Origin: Sideroxydans lithotrophicus
Lineage (GTDB): Bacteria; Pseudomonadota; Gammaproteobacteria; Burkholderiales; Gallionellaceae
NCBI GenBank assembly: GCA_020723185.1
Contig: DYJI01000007.1
Coordinates: forward strand, 1-59,002
Direction: 5' to 3'
Length of the DNA stretch: 59,002 nt
The first letter of the stretch is position 1. Each line of letters begins with the position of its first letter. Of this stretch, positions 25,545-34,678 are shown piece by piece. The notes beneath the pieces are model-generated. The model had not been told where the DNA came from, searched no databases, and saw only the letters and a program-made list of their open reading frames with translations. A program made the position numbers and the translations under genes.

Positions 25545-26816
25545 TTACTTCAGCTTCTCGATGCCCAGCATCTTCATGATGCTGCCTTCATAGAACGGCT
25601 CGGATGTGCCTTTCTTCATCTTGCGGATGAAGTATTTCTCGAACGCGACCTTGGCCAGGTGCACCCACTTGCCTTCGGAGAACCAGTTCACGTTGCGCGG
25701 CGGGATCTGCGGGATGGCGACGAATGCGACGCCGCTCTCGCCGAAGTCGGCCAGGCACACGGCGTTCCAGGTGGCTTCCTGGTCTGCGGGCTGGCCGGTC
25801 AGGTCCGCCTTGATGTTGTGCACGGTGGCGGTGACCATGGATTCGATCATGTAGCCGGTCTTGGGGGTGCCGACCGGGATGGGCGTCGGCTCGACCGGCG
25901 GGATGGCGACGCAGACGCCGACGGCGAAGATGTTCTTGTACTTCGCGTTGCGCTGGTGTTTGTCCACGGTGATGAAGCCGCGCGGGTTGGTCAGGCCTTC
26001 GATACCGAACACGGCGTCGATGCCCTTGAAGGCGGGCAGCATCATGCTGTACTTGAAGGGCAGTTCGTGTTTCTTCTTCTCCTGCCCCATGTCATCGTGC
26101 TCGGTGACGTACATCTTGCCGTCTTCGACCTTGGTGACCTTGGCATTGCAGATCCATTTGATGTGCTTGTCGCGCATGCCGGATTCGAGGATGCCCTTGG
26201 AGTCACCCACGCCGCCCAGACCGAGGTGGCCGATGTAGGGCTCGGAGGTGACGAAGGTCATCGGCACCTTGTTGCGGATCTTGCGTTTGCGCAGGTCCGT
26301 TTCCATGATGAAGGCGTATTCGTAGGCCGGGCCGAAGCAGGAGGCGCCTTGCACCGCGCCGACCACGATGGGGCCGGGGTCCTTGCAGAAGTCGTCCCAG
26401 ATGTCATGCGACTTCATCGCATGGTCGACGTGGCAGACGGAATGGGTATGGCCACCGTGCGGACCCAGGCCTTCGACTTCATCGAACGCCAGCTTGGGGC
26501 CGGTGGCGATGACCAGATAGTCATACGACATCATGCTGCCGTCGTTCAGTTCCAGCTGGTTCTGGTCGGGGTGCACACGTTTGACGCCGGTGGGATTGAA
26601 CTCGATGCCCTTGCGCTGCAGGTAGGTGCGCACCGGGAATTCGATGTGTTTGCGGTCACGCCATTTGACACCGACCCATGGGTTGGAGGGCGTGAAGTGG
26701 AAGTTCTCTCCGTTGTTGACAACGGTGATCTTGTGCTTGCTGTCCAGTTCTGCGCGCATTTCGTATGCCGCCGGCATGCCGCCGACGCCTGCACCCATGA
26801 TGACTACATGTGCCAT
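25545..26816 (-). CDS. sqr: Sulfide:quinone oxidoreductase, type I
   Basis: SQR, 423 residues, peripheral membrane flavoprotein that oxidises sulfide and reduces quinone, giving polysulfide/sulfane sulfur. FAD site GAGVGGMPAAYEM at the start; the three catalytic cysteines are present: C128 (HSVCHVDH), C160 (GASCFGPAYEY) and one in TWNAVCLADFG. The sequence follows the Acidithiobacillus ferrooxidans enzyme closely, including the C-terminal KYFIRKMKKG amphipathic region. Start at 26816 (MAHVVIMG). It lies downstream of the two-component genes, separated by a 152-base region with a possible operator. Confidence 0.95.
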   Translation of the reverse strand: MAHVVIMGAGVGGMPAAYEMRAELDSKHKITVVNNGENFHFTPSNPWVGVKWRDRKHIEFPVRTYLQRKGIEFNPTGVKRVHPDQNQLELNDGSMMSYDYLVIATGPKLAFDEVEGLGPHGGHTHSVCHVDHAMKSHDIWDDFCKDPGPIVVGAVQGASCFGPAYEYAFIMETDLRKRKIRNKVPMTFVTSEPYIGHLGLGGVGDSKGILESGMRDKHIKWICNAKVTKVEDGKMYVTEHDDMGQEKKKHELPFKYSMMLPAFKGIDAVFGIEGLTNPRGFITVDKHQRNAKYKNIFAVGVCVAIPPVEPTPIPVGTPKTGYMIESMVTATVHNIKADLTGQPADQEATWNAVCLADFGESGVAFVAIPQIPPRNVNWFSEGKWVHLAKVAFEKYFIRKMKKGTSEPFYEGSIMKMLGIEKLK

Positions 26817-26922
26817 GTGTGTTCCCCTGTAAGTTGTTGTTGATGGAATTGCTCCGGCTGTTCACCGGATACGCCCCTCACTCCCGGACCCGAATTAGGC
26901 GCAATACAGCGGGGCAGTGTCT

Positions 26923-26960
26923 ATAACCCCATTGGGTAGTGTGGGTAACCCGTATGGGGC
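26923..26960. promoter_or_regulatory. Inverted C/G-rich element upstream of sqr
   Basis: ATAACCCCATTGGGTA (26923-26938) faces GGGTAACCCGTATGGGGC (26943-26960), an imperfect inverted repeat. On the minus strand it reads TACCCAA and TACCCAC, each one mismatch from the NarL heptamer TACYYMT. It could be an operator for sqr or a hairpin after the response-regulator gene; no U-run follows, so I favour the operator. Confidence 0.4.
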
Positions 26961-26968
26961 GTGAGGCT

Positions 26969-27631
26969 TTACTCGTCGCTGTCCGACTTGTTCTGCTCTT
27001 TGGCGAACAGGACAGCAGCCTTGACGCGGGATGACAGATTGAGTTTGTTGAGGATGTGGCGCACGTGCTGTTTGACGGTGTCGTAACTGATGGAGAGTGT
27101 CTGTGCGATGGCCTTGTTGCTCTCGCCGCGCGACAGCAGTTGCAGGATCTCTTTCTCGCGCTCGGTGAGCAGATTGAGGGATTGTCGCGGTTCGTTGCCG
27201 GGCTGTTTGCCTTTGAGCATGTCGATCATCTTCACCGTCATCGACGGGGCGACCACCATCTCGCCGGCGGCGACGCGGCGGATGGCATCCACCACATCTT
27301 CCGGGGCCATGTCCTTCAGCAGGAAACCGCGCGCACCGGCCTTGATCGCATTGGAGAGGTCGGTCTCGGAATCGCTCATGGTGAGGATCACAGTGGGGAT
27401 GGTGCAGCCGTCGTCGCGGATCTGTTGCAGCATGGCGATGCCGTCCATCGGCTTCATGCGCAGGTCCATCACGATGACATCCGGGCCGAGTTCGATCAGT
27501 TTCTGCAGCGCTTCCAGACTGCCGACTGCGCCGAGCACATTGAAGCCGTAGCCGTTGCTCAACAGTTCGCACAGACCCATGCGACACAGGTTCTGGTCGT
27601 CCACCAGGGCTATCTTCAACATCTCACTCAT
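26969..27631 (-). CDS. NarL/FixJ-family response regulator
   Basis: 220-residue regulator. Receiver domain (1-125) with acidic pair D11-D12, phosphoacceptor D56 (VMDLRMKPMDG), T84 region and the K in LLKDM; LuxR-type helix-turn-helix (about 155-212) with LTEREKEILQLLSRGESNKAIA. It partners the overlapping sensor kinase (8-base overlap). Its position upstream of sqr suggests it controls sulfide or sulfur oxidation genes; related DNA elements lie before dsrA and sat/soeA. Confidence 0.93.
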   Translation of the reverse strand: MSEMLKIALVDDQNLCRMGLCELLSNGYGFNVLGAVGSLEALQKLIELGPDVIVMDLRMKPMDGIAMLQQIRDDGCTIPTVILTMSDSETDLSNAIKAGARGFLLKDMAPEDVVDAIRRVAAGEMVVAPSMTVKMIDMLKGKQPGNEPRQSLNLLTEREKEILQLLSRGESNKAIAQTLSISYDTVKQHVRHILNKLNLSSRVKAAVLFAKEQNKSDSDE

Positions 27632-28844
27632 TCAGCGTTCTCCAGTTGGCTTCCGGCTCGGGGAAGTAAAATTGTACGCAGGTTCCCAGACCTTTGGTGC
27701 TCTCGACGCGTATCTCGCCGCCCACCCGTTGCGCACGCTCGCGCATGATGACCAGACCATAATGGCCTTCTGCGGGGGTGAAGGTTCCGACCCCATTGTC
27801 TTCTACCATGAATACATAATAACCGCAGACATAATCGACGATCACTCTGGCATGCGATGCGTTGGAATGCTTCTCGATATTGGAGAGCGCCTCTCGCACG
27901 ATGTTATAGGTCTGGATCTCGTGTTCCAGCGGCAGGTCGAGGTCGGCGATGCGCACCTTGCTGTCGAGCACGATATGGTTACGCCGGTTGAACTCGCCGC
28001 AGAGGTCCTGCAGGGCATACAGCAGACCCGCCGGATTCATCTCGCTGCGGAAGTCGGTGATCAGCGCGCGTACCGCCTTTTGGCCGATCTCCAGTGCATC
28101 CTCGATATCGCCCACGTATTTCGCGACCGTGTTCTTGTTGTTGCGCACCGCATCGCGCAGCAGGGTGGTGTTCATGCGCGCGTAGTTCAGGGTCTGCGCC
28201 AGCGAGTCGTGTATCTCGTTGGCGATGGACTGGCGCTCCATCAACAGTTCGGCGCGGCGCGCCTCGCGCCCCGCCTGCGTGTGTTCGATCAGCGCGGCCA
28301 GCATGTCGGCAAAATTCACCGCCATCTGCGCGGACGGGCTGGAAGCGGTCTGCGTGGTATCGAAGAACAGTGTGAACACGCCCAACAAGGTGTCGGCGGC
28401 GGCACGGCCCTCCAGCGGGATGGAGATCACCGATTGCATGCGCTGGCCGGTGGAGCCGCACTGCCGGGTCTCGCAGTTCTCGATGGCGGTGGCGCACAGG
28501 CCGTGGCGGAAGGCGTCACGATTGCAATCCTCGCAGGCCAGCTCGCTCACGCGCTCGGCATCCAGTTCTTCGTTCGACAGGCCGACGGTGCTGATGATAG
28601 GCAGCGTCTGCTCGTCCGGAAGCAGGATACGGATCACCCCGGCGCGGGCATGCAACATGCTCAGCGCCGATTCCAGGCAATGGTTGAGTAGCGTCTCCAG
28701 ATCGCTGGGGCGCTGGGAGAGGAAGCTCTGTTCGACGCACGCGTCCACACCGCCGTCCAGGTCGGGCGGAATGAACTCAGGCTCGCTGGTCCAGTAGAAT
28801 TCGGTCTCGTCCGAAAGCTCGGCGGGGATGGATAATCGGTTCAT
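27624..28844 (-). CDS. NarX-type sensor histidine kinase with cysteine-rich GAF-like domain
   Basis: 406-residue soluble kinase without membrane helices. A GAF-like sensor region (about 45-190) carries a cysteine cluster C104-x2-C107...C117...C124-x4-C129 that could hold an iron-sulfur cluster or act as thiol switch. A HisKA_3 domain follows (H212 in IANEIHDSLAQTLN) and a HATPase (EALSNIEKHSNA, VEDNGVG). A cytoplasmic redox or sulfane-sulfur sensor is the likely role, inferred from the cysteines and from sqr next door. Overlaps the regulator gene. Confidence 0.92.
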   Translation of the reverse strand: MNRLSIPAELSDETEFYWTSEPEFIPPDLDGGVDACVEQSFLSQRPSDLETLLNHCLESALSMLHARAGVIRILLPDEQTLPIISTVGLSNEELDAERVSELACEDCNRDAFRHGLCATAIENCETRQCGSTGQRMQSVISIPLEGRAAADTLLGVFTLFFDTTQTASSPSAQMAVNFADMLAALIEHTQAGREARRAELLMERQSIANEIHDSLAQTLNYARMNTTLLRDAVRNNKNTVAKYVGDIEDALEIGQKAVRALITDFRSEMNPAGLLYALQDLCGEFNRRNHIVLDSKVRIADLDLPLEHEIQTYNIVREALSNIEKHSNASHARVIVDYVCGYYVFMVEDNGVGTFTPAEGHYGLVIMRERAQRVGGEIRVESTKGLGTCVQFYFPEPEANWRTLNE

Positions 28845-29166
28845 GAGACTCTGCTTGAATGGTTCGCTAGGTCCGGCTATGAAGACATTTGGGTACTGGC
28901 GAGTACTCTTATTGTTTTAAGGTTATGTCGCTTTGCGATAAATATCAACCGTTTGAAAATTGTGCCCGCACCCGTCGGGCCCACCGGGGCGGTGACGGCC
29001 TTGCCTGATAGGGCTGCCGCCCCGGGGCAGGCCGCTCCGTATCGATCCGCGAGCCCGTGCCGGGCAGCCTCCCGGCGATGTGCGCCGGTCGGGTAAATTG
29101 CCGGATATCCCCGGCAAGTGATGGGGCTATAATCCGCCCATCCCGTACAGTTCAGGAGCGACGATC
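28845..29166. other. Intergenic region with several inverted repeats
   Basis: 322 bases between the divergent kinase and rhodanese genes; no convincing gene. It holds a GGGGCGG (28986-28992) / CCGCCCC (29017-29023) inverted repeat, other CG-rich hairpins, and a probable rhodanese promoter at its right end. The left part next to the kinase is AT-rich, as expected for its own promoter. Confidence 0.7.
29098..29133 (+). promoter_or_regulatory. Candidate operator and -10 box for the rhodanese gene
   Basis: Perfect inverted repeat TTGCCGG (29098-29104) and CCGGCAA (29111-29117) with six-base loop, followed by a consensus TATAAT at 29128-29133, about 34 bases before the ATG. No good -35 at the proper distance; the repeat lies where an activator or repressor would sit. 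Confidence 0.45.
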
Positions 29167-29553
29167 ATGCAACACCTCACCCCCAAGGAAGCATACGAAT
29201 TCCTGCAAGCCAATCCCGAAGCCGTCTTCATCGATGTACGCAGCGAGATGGAATACATGTTCGTCGGCCATCCGCGCGGTTCCATCCATATCCCCTGGGT
29301 GGATGGCCCGGACTGGGAGATCGACCCGATGTTCGTCGCGCATGTGCGCAAGGCCGCCAGTGTGAACCGCCCGGTGGTGTTGATCTGCCGTTCCGGCCGC
29401 CGTTCCGCCGATGCCGGGCTGGCATTGGAGAACGCGGGCATGAAGGATATCTACAACGTCACGCACGGTTTCGAAGGCGATCTGGACGACAACCATCATC
29501 GCAACTCGCACAACGGCTGGCGTTTCGAAGGCTTGCCTTGGGCGCAGACCTGA
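29167..29553 (+). CDS. Single-domain rhodanese
   Basis: 128-residue rhodanese (thiosulfate/sulfane sulfurtransferase) with the active loop CRSGRRS and the DVRSEMEY start of the fold. No signal peptide, so cytoplasmic. In sulfur oxidisers such proteins feed sulfane sulfur to TusA/DsrE, which fits the dsr context. Start at 29167 after CAGGAGCG. The last 25 residues (HHRNSHNGWRFEGLPW) match the tail of periplasmic/cytoplasmic single-domain rhodaneses. Confidence 0.92.
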   Translation: MQHLTPKEAYEFLQANPEAVFIDVRSEMEYMFVGHPRGSIHIPWVDGPDWEIDPMFVAHVRKAASVNRPVVLICRSGRRSADAGLALENAGMKDIYNVTHGFEGDLDDNHHRNSHNGWRFEGLPWAQT

Positions 29554-29594
29554 TGCACGTTGCCGATCTCGCCGATGCCGGACAGGACTGAGTC

Positions 29595-30760
29595 ATGCGA
29601 CCCGGCCCGCGCGAGATCGTCACACCGTTCCGCCCCATCCCGCTCGATGTTCCCGAGGGCCTGAAACACAACGAGTTCTTCAACAGCACGGAGAACCTCA
29701 ACGACCTGGCGAACAACAACGGCCTGCTGATCAACCTGGAGAACCTGCTGTTGTATCGCAAGGCATTGGGGCACAGCACCGAGTTCGATTGTTCCATCAT
29801 CTACAACACATCCAAGACCATCCTCAACCCGTTGGGTCGCCCGGTGCGGCGCACGCAGGTGGCGGAGAACGTGAAGCAGGTGTGGAACCGCATGAACCAG
29901 ATCGTCATCGACTACATGCTGGAACAATATCCCGACCCGGACGAGGCGCTGATCCTGGCGGGCGAAGCGAGTCTGGATGCGACCTGGCCGCTGACCTCGC
30001 CCGGTGTGCCCAGCATCCGCATGCTGCATAACCACTTCGTGGTCTTCCCCAAGCAGACCTTGCGCGATGCGAAGTTGGCCGACCCGAACGATCCCAACCT
30101 CACCGACGGCGGCCAGCACAGCCTGTTCCAGGCCTATATGCGCGACGTCTACGCGACTTCTTCGACCAGGCCTTGCACCTGCGGATACTCAAACCCGCCA
30201 GCGAGGCCGACGCGCGCATCGCCTTGACCGGCTATCCGCAGGGCTTGCCGAGTTGGGAAGTGCAGGGCGGTGCGGCGGCGCTCAAGGATGTGCATTTCTG
30301 GAGAGAGTACGACGAGGTGCTGAAAGGCTTCATCGATTTCTACCGCACCTTCTTCTCTCAGGTCTCCACGCACAACGCCCCCATGCTGCCGGACGTGTAT
30401 TTCCCCGAGCAGGTGGAGAGCGTGCTGCTGTTCAACAACGACTTCATGAAGACGGCCAAGAAAGTGCGCGACCACTGCATCGTCGACGCGAAATATGCCA
30501 ATGCCATCCGCTGGCAGCCTGCCTTCAAACAACTCATCTACCGCAACGACGCAGGCAAACTGATCGTCACCATCAGCCAGAACTCCATCGGCAATGCCAT
30601 CACCGAATTGCTCGGTGTGGTGGTGAAGCGCATCCCGGATGCCGAGGCCTACGCAGTGCACGAACCCGCGCTCATCGCGCGCCTGCTGGAAGTGCGCCGC
30701 CGCCTGATCGAGGCGGATCTGGGCGAGGGCGTGGCGACGGCCCATTGGCCGGCCGTGTGA
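29595..30760 (+). pseudogene. Conserved-looking hypothetical gene broken by a one-base frameshift
   Basis: Two frames together encode a protein of about 388 residues. The first part runs from 29595 in frame to the end of MRDVY (30152), then goes out of frame and stops at 30227. The second part continues in another frame as RDFFDQALHLRILKP to 30760. Restoring one missing base around 30150-30154 (TAC-CGC read as TACGC) joins them perfectly. It is either a real inactivating deletion or a sequencing error. The product has no cysteine cluster or membrane segment; segments such as ALILAGEASLDATWPLTSPG and RMLHNHFVVFPKQ are striking, but I do not recognise the family. It follows the rhodanese gene by 41 bases. 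Confidence 0.8.
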
Positions 30761-30796
30761 CCATCTGCGGCCACGCTTTTCGGCTATATTGCGGCC

Positions 30797-31960
30797 ATGG
30801 ACCCACGCTTTGATTCCGCCCCGGATAGACAACACACTGCCAGCCTGAAATACGATGCAAGGCAGGCCGTGTTCGGCCGCGACGATGTCATCCCGCTATG
30901 GGTGGCCGACATGGATTTCGCCGTGCCCGATGCGGTGCAGCGCGCGCTGACCCAGCGTGCCGCGCATCCGGTGTTCGGTTACACCGTCTTCCCCGCGTCG
31001 CTGAACGACGCGCTGATGCACTGGCTGGCCACGCGCCACCATTGGCACATCGCCGGCGGATCCATCCTGTTCTGTCCCGGTGTGGTGCCTTCGCTGCACG
31101 CCTGCATCATGGGGCTGACGCAGCCCGGCGAAGGTGTGATCGTACAGCCGCCGGTGTATGCGCCGTTCCTGACTGCGGCAGAGATATGCAGACGCAAGCC
31201 GCTGCTCAATCCGCTCAAGCTGGAAGCGGGTCGATACACTTTCGATCTGGAAGACCTCGAACGCTGTGCGCATGACGGCGGACGCATGCTGATCCTGTGC
31301 TCGCCGCACAACCCGGTCGGGCGGGTGTGGCAGCGCGAAGAGTTGCAGGGGCTGCTCGCGGTGTGCGAACAGCACGACATCACCGTGGTGTCGGACGAGA
31401 TACACGCCGACCTGATCTATCCCGGTTACCGGCATGTGCCGCTCGCCACTATGAACGACAAGGTGAAGATCGTCACCGCCGTCGCACCCAGCAAGACCTT
31501 CAACATCCCCGGCCTCGGCCTGTCCGCGCTCGTCGTGCACGAGGCGGCGGATCGCAAAGCCATCACGCAGGCCTTCGACACGCTGCACGTCAGCGCCAGC
31601 AACCCGTTCAGCATCGCCGCATTCGAAGCCGCGTATCGCGAGGGCGCACCCTGGCTGGATGATCTGATGGAGTATCTGTCAGGCACGCGCGACATGGTGC
31701 GCGACTACCTGCACCAGCGACTGCGGCAGATCAGGATGATCGAGCCGGAAGGGACATACCTGTTGTGGCTGGATTGTCGCGCAATGGGCCTGAGTGACAA
31801 GCAATTGAAAGATTTCTTCGTGCAGAAGGCAGGTGTCGGTTTGAGTCCGGGTGCGATGTTCGGCATCGAGGGCAGTGGATACATGCGCATGAACATCGGC
31901 GCCCCGCGCAGTGTCATCTTGCAAGCATTGCAGAATATCTCAGCCGCGTTGCGCGTTTGA
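30797..31960 (+). CDS. PatB/MalY-family C-S lyase (aminotransferase fold)
   Basis: 387-residue PLP enzyme of the cystathionine beta-lyase PatB/MalY type. The start IPLWVADMDFAVPDAV is typical; PLP-binding features SPHNPVGRVW, SDEIHADLIYPG and the lysine in APSKTFNIPGL are present. It cleaves cystathionine or cysteine S-conjugates to release thiols. It sits after the frameshifted gene and ends one base before the convergent EamA gene. Confidence 0.9.
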   Translation: MDPRFDSAPDRQHTASLKYDARQAVFGRDDVIPLWVADMDFAVPDAVQRALTQRAAHPVFGYTVFPASLNDALMHWLATRHHWHIAGGSILFCPGVVPSLHACIMGLTQPGEGVIVQPPVYAPFLTAAEICRRKPLLNPLKLEAGRYTFDLEDLERCAHDGGRMLILCSPHNPVGRVWQREELQGLLAVCEQHDITVVSDEIHADLIYPGYRHVPLATMNDKVKIVTAVAPSKTFNIPGLGLSALVVHEAADRKAITQAFDTLHVSASNPFSIAAFEAAYREGAPWLDDLMEYLSGTRDMVRDYLHQRLRQIRMIEPEGTYLLWLDCRAMGLSDKQLKDFFVQKAGVGLSPGAMFGIEGSGYMRMNIGAPRSVILQALQNISAALRV

Positions 31961-31961
31961 G

Positions 31962-32801
31962 TCAGCGCTTGCCGTAACGCAGCACCAGCAAGATACCACC
32001 CAGTATCAACACCGAAGCGACCAACAGATCGTGTGTGACCGTTTCGCCCAGTAGCAATATTCCAGCGACCGCAGCCAGCACCGGCGCGGAGAGTTGCACC
32101 GTCGAAGCCGTCATCGCACGCATGTGTTGCAGCACGCGATACCACAGCACATAACCCAAGGCCGACGTCACCGCGCCGGACAGCACGGCATACAGCACGC
32201 CTTGCGCATCCAGTTGCAGCCAGGGCAGGGTGAGCAGCGAGAGTGCGATGGTCAGCGGCGCGGCGCGCAGGAAGTTACCCGCAGTGGCCGCAGCCGGATT
32301 AGTCTGCCCTCTGCCCAGCATCGAATACACACCCCAGGCGACGCCGCTCACCAGCATCAATATCGAATCGAGCACCGACGGCGCTTCCACGCCGGGCGAC
32401 ACCAATATCACCAGGCCGACCATCGCCGCCACGAAGCCCGCACTCTGCATGGCCGTCATGCGTTCACCCGCGAGGAATCCGGCGATGAGCATGGTCGCCT
32501 GCACCGCACCGAACAGCATCAACGCACCCGCGCCTGTGTCTATGCTGCGGTAGGCGTAGGAGAGTGCGATGGCATAGATGAACAAAGCCGTCGCGCTGCG
32601 CCAGTTGCCGTGTACGAGCGGTGCCTGTCTTTGCAAACTCATCAACAGCCACAACATCGCAGCACCGGACAACAAACGAACGCTGGTGAAGGTGGCCGCG
32701 TCGATGCCGGTCTCCTTCAGTGCCATGCGGCACAACAATGAATTGCCGGCGAAGGCGATCATGGTCAGCGTGGTGAGGAGGGTGAGGCGGAGTTTGTCCA
32801 T
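31962..32801 (-). CDS. EamA/DMT-family transporter
   Basis: 279-residue membrane protein with about ten hydrophobic helices in two EamA repeats (the second begins near SILMLVSGVAWGVYSMLGRG). Exporter of the drug/metabolite superfamily; substrate unknown, amino acids or their derivatives are common. A neighbouring C-S lyase makes cysteine-type substrates conceivable, no more. Confidence 0.88.
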   Translation of the reverse strand: MDKLRLTLLTTLTMIAFAGNSLLCRMALKETGIDAATFTSVRLLSGAAMLWLLMSLQRQAPLVHGNWRSATALFIYAIALSYAYRSIDTGAGALMLFGAVQATMLIAGFLAGERMTAMQSAGFVAAMVGLVILVSPGVEAPSVLDSILMLVSGVAWGVYSMLGRGQTNPAAATAGNFLRAAPLTIALSLLTLPWLQLDAQGVLYAVLSGAVTSALGYVLWYRVLQHMRAMTASTVQLSAPVLAAVAGILLLGETVTHDLLVASVLILGGILLVLRYGKR

Positions 32802-32925
32802 GCCGATAGGTCGGGGAAATACGGTGGCAAGATGCTAACTGAAAATGGTGAGGATTTAATCTGGATCACCGCTGCGATCCCATGCTCACTGGCCGGCTGT
32901 CCAGATCGGCATTGACTGGGCGCGC

Positions 32926-33777
32926 ATGGGCAAGGATACTTCGTGCCGTGCGCGGGATGTTCCCGCCGTTATTCATCGACACTATTCGTATCCTGTGGCT
33001 TCTGCGACCGACTCTTCCGTGATCAGACTGGGCGACCTGCGCTTGGACGACGCGCGTGCCTTGCTTGAGCACGATCCGTCCAGCGTGCTGCCCGCGCCGG
33101 AAGCCTCTCCCGTCGAGTACATGCAGACCATCCTGGACGGTTTGTGCGAACTGTCCCTGCGCGATCCGCTCACCGGACTGTCCAACCGGCGGCATTTCAA
33201 CCATCTGCTCAACCGAGAGATCGAAGCGGTCGCGCGTTCGGGCGAGTCGGTCCTGCTGCTGATCATGGACATCGACCACTTCAAGAAGGTCAACGATACC
33301 TACGGTCACCATGCGGGTGATCTGGTGCTGCAGGCGGTCTCCAAATGTCTGGAAGCCTGTGTGCGCCCGATGGATACCGTGTCGCGTTTCGGCGGCGAGG
33401 AGTTCGCCGCCATCCTGCCGAACTGCCCGGCCACCTTCGGACCGGTGGTCGCGGAGCGCATCCGCGAGGCGGTATCCGAACTCAGCATCGTCGTGTCCCC
33501 CACGGAAACCATCCACGTCACCATCAGCATCGGCGGTGCCTTTGCGCCGGAGTGGGTGCGTTCCACCATCGAGCTGTGGACCGAGCGCGCGGACGAACAG
33601 CTCTATCGCGCCAAGTCGGCGGGACGGAATCGCGTTTTCATTGAAGAACAGCACGGCGTTGCCGTTAGTGCAGATGAGAAAGGCATGTTGTTCGGGCATC
33701 TCCTGTTCGGGGATCCCGCGTCCGGCGATGCAGCAGGCAGTGCAGTGACAGACAGTGAAATGAACAGGGCGTATTGA
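32926..33777 (+). CDS. GGDEF diguanylate cyclase
   Basis: 283-residue soluble protein with a GGDEF domain (about 90-250) making cyclic di-GMP. The active motif is GGEEF in SRFGGEEFAA, with DPLTGLSNRRHF and MDIDHFKKVNDTYGH upstream, and an intact inhibitory RxxD site (RPMD) five residues before GGEEF. The first 80 residues form an unknown N-terminal part. The start at 32926 is the longest option; a later start (around 33001) cannot be excluded. It is immediately followed by a MinD-like gene. Confidence 0.88.
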   Translation: MGKDTSCRARDVPAVIHRHYSYPVASATDSSVIRLGDLRLDDARALLEHDPSSVLPAPEASPVEYMQTILDGLCELSLRDPLTGLSNRRHFNHLLNREIEAVARSGESVLLLIMDIDHFKKVNDTYGHHAGDLVLQAVSKCLEACVRPMDTVSRFGGEEFAAILPNCPATFGPVVAERIREAVSELSIVVSPTETIHVTISIGGAFAPEWVRSTIELWTERADEQLYRAKSAGRNRVFIEEQHGVAVSADEKGMLFGHLLFGDPASGDAAGSAVTDSEMNRAY

Positions 33778-33779
33778 AG

Positions 33780-34616
33780 ATGAGCGAAGTATCGAATCCA
33801 CCACAAGACGACACAGCAGACCCCGTGCTGGCGCTCAAGTCGCGCAGCAAGGTGATCGCCGTCACCAGCGGCAAGGGCGGCGTCGGCAAGACCTTCGTCT
33901 CGGCCAACCTCGCCTCCGCGCTGGCCAAGCGCGGATTGCGTGTGCTGGTGCTGGATGCCGACCTTGGTCTGGCCAATCTGGATGTGGTGCTCAATCTCTA
34001 TCCCAAGATCACCTTGCACGATGTCTTCACCGGCAAATCCAAACTGGAAGACGCGATCTACAAGGCACCGGGCGGTTTCTCGGTGCTGCTGGCCGGTTCC
34101 GGTATGGTGGAATATTCGCGTCTGGCCCCCGAAGTTCGCGACGATTTCCTGCGCATCATGGAAAGTCTGGTGCCGAACTACGACATCGTGCTGCTGGACA
34201 CCGGCGCGGGTATCTCCGACGTGGTGTTGTTCGCGGTGTCCATGGCTTCCGAAGTGCTGCTGGTCGCCACACCCGAGCCGACCGCGCTGACCGATGCCTA
34301 CGCCACTATCAAGGTGCTGGGCGCGCAACAGAAACGGCAAAGCATCCGCGTCGTCATCAATCAGGTGTCACGCACCGGCGACGGCACCGCCATCACCACC
34401 CAGTTGCAGCAAGTGCTGGACCGCTTCGTGAACAAGGATTCCGAGCACCCGCTGAAACTGATCCACATGGGCGACATCCCCGCCGATACCGCCGTGCGTC
34501 AAGCCATCATGAAACGCCAATTGCTGGCACAAGCCGATCCGGGTTGTCCCGCCGCACTCTCCATCACGCAACTGGCCAGCAAAGTGGAAAGCGCCGTCAT
34601 CAAGCACGGCGCGTAA
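33780..34616 (+). CDS. MinD/FlhG-like P-loop ATPase
   Basis: 278-residue deviant Walker ATPase: TSGKGGVGKTFVSANLA (Walker A), DADLGLANLDVVL, LLDTGAGIS and the NQVSRTGDG region. The FlhG/FleN subgroup is likely. No flagellar or septum genes are near, so the target is unknown; cell-pole placement of a structure is the usual role. I choose the ATG at 33780 (MSEVSNP); an in-frame TTG at 33774 would overlap the GGDEF gene. Confidence 0.87.
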   Translation: MSEVSNPPQDDTADPVLALKSRSKVIAVTSGKGGVGKTFVSANLASALAKRGLRVLVLDADLGLANLDVVLNLYPKITLHDVFTGKSKLEDAIYKAPGGFSVLLAGSGMVEYSRLAPEVRDDFLRIMESLVPNYDIVLLDTGAGISDVVLFAVSMASEVLLVATPEPTALTDAYATIKVLGAQQKRQSIRVVINQVSRTGDGTAITTQLQQVLDRFVNKDSEHPLKLIHMGDIPADTAVRQAIMKRQLLAQADPGCPAALSITQLASKVESAVIKHGA

Positions 34617-34643
34617 AGATCTTTTTCTTTGTTGAAAACAACA

Positions 34644-34663
34644 CCCCATGCAGACGCATGGGG
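34644..34663. terminator. Hairpin between convergent MinD-like and hupE genes
   Basis: Perfect eight-base stem CCCCATGC / GCATGGGG with AGAC loop. On the minus strand it is followed by a T-rich run (TGTTGTTTTC), so it may end the hydrogenase transcript; on the plus strand there is no U-run. Confidence 0.5.
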
Positions 34664-34678
34664 TCAGGTCACTCCTGA

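Noticed and set aside
26923-26960. Inverted repeat as a rho-independent terminator of the response-regulator gene
   Set aside because: No U-run follows on either strand, and similar elements occur in promoters; kept as a possible operator instead.
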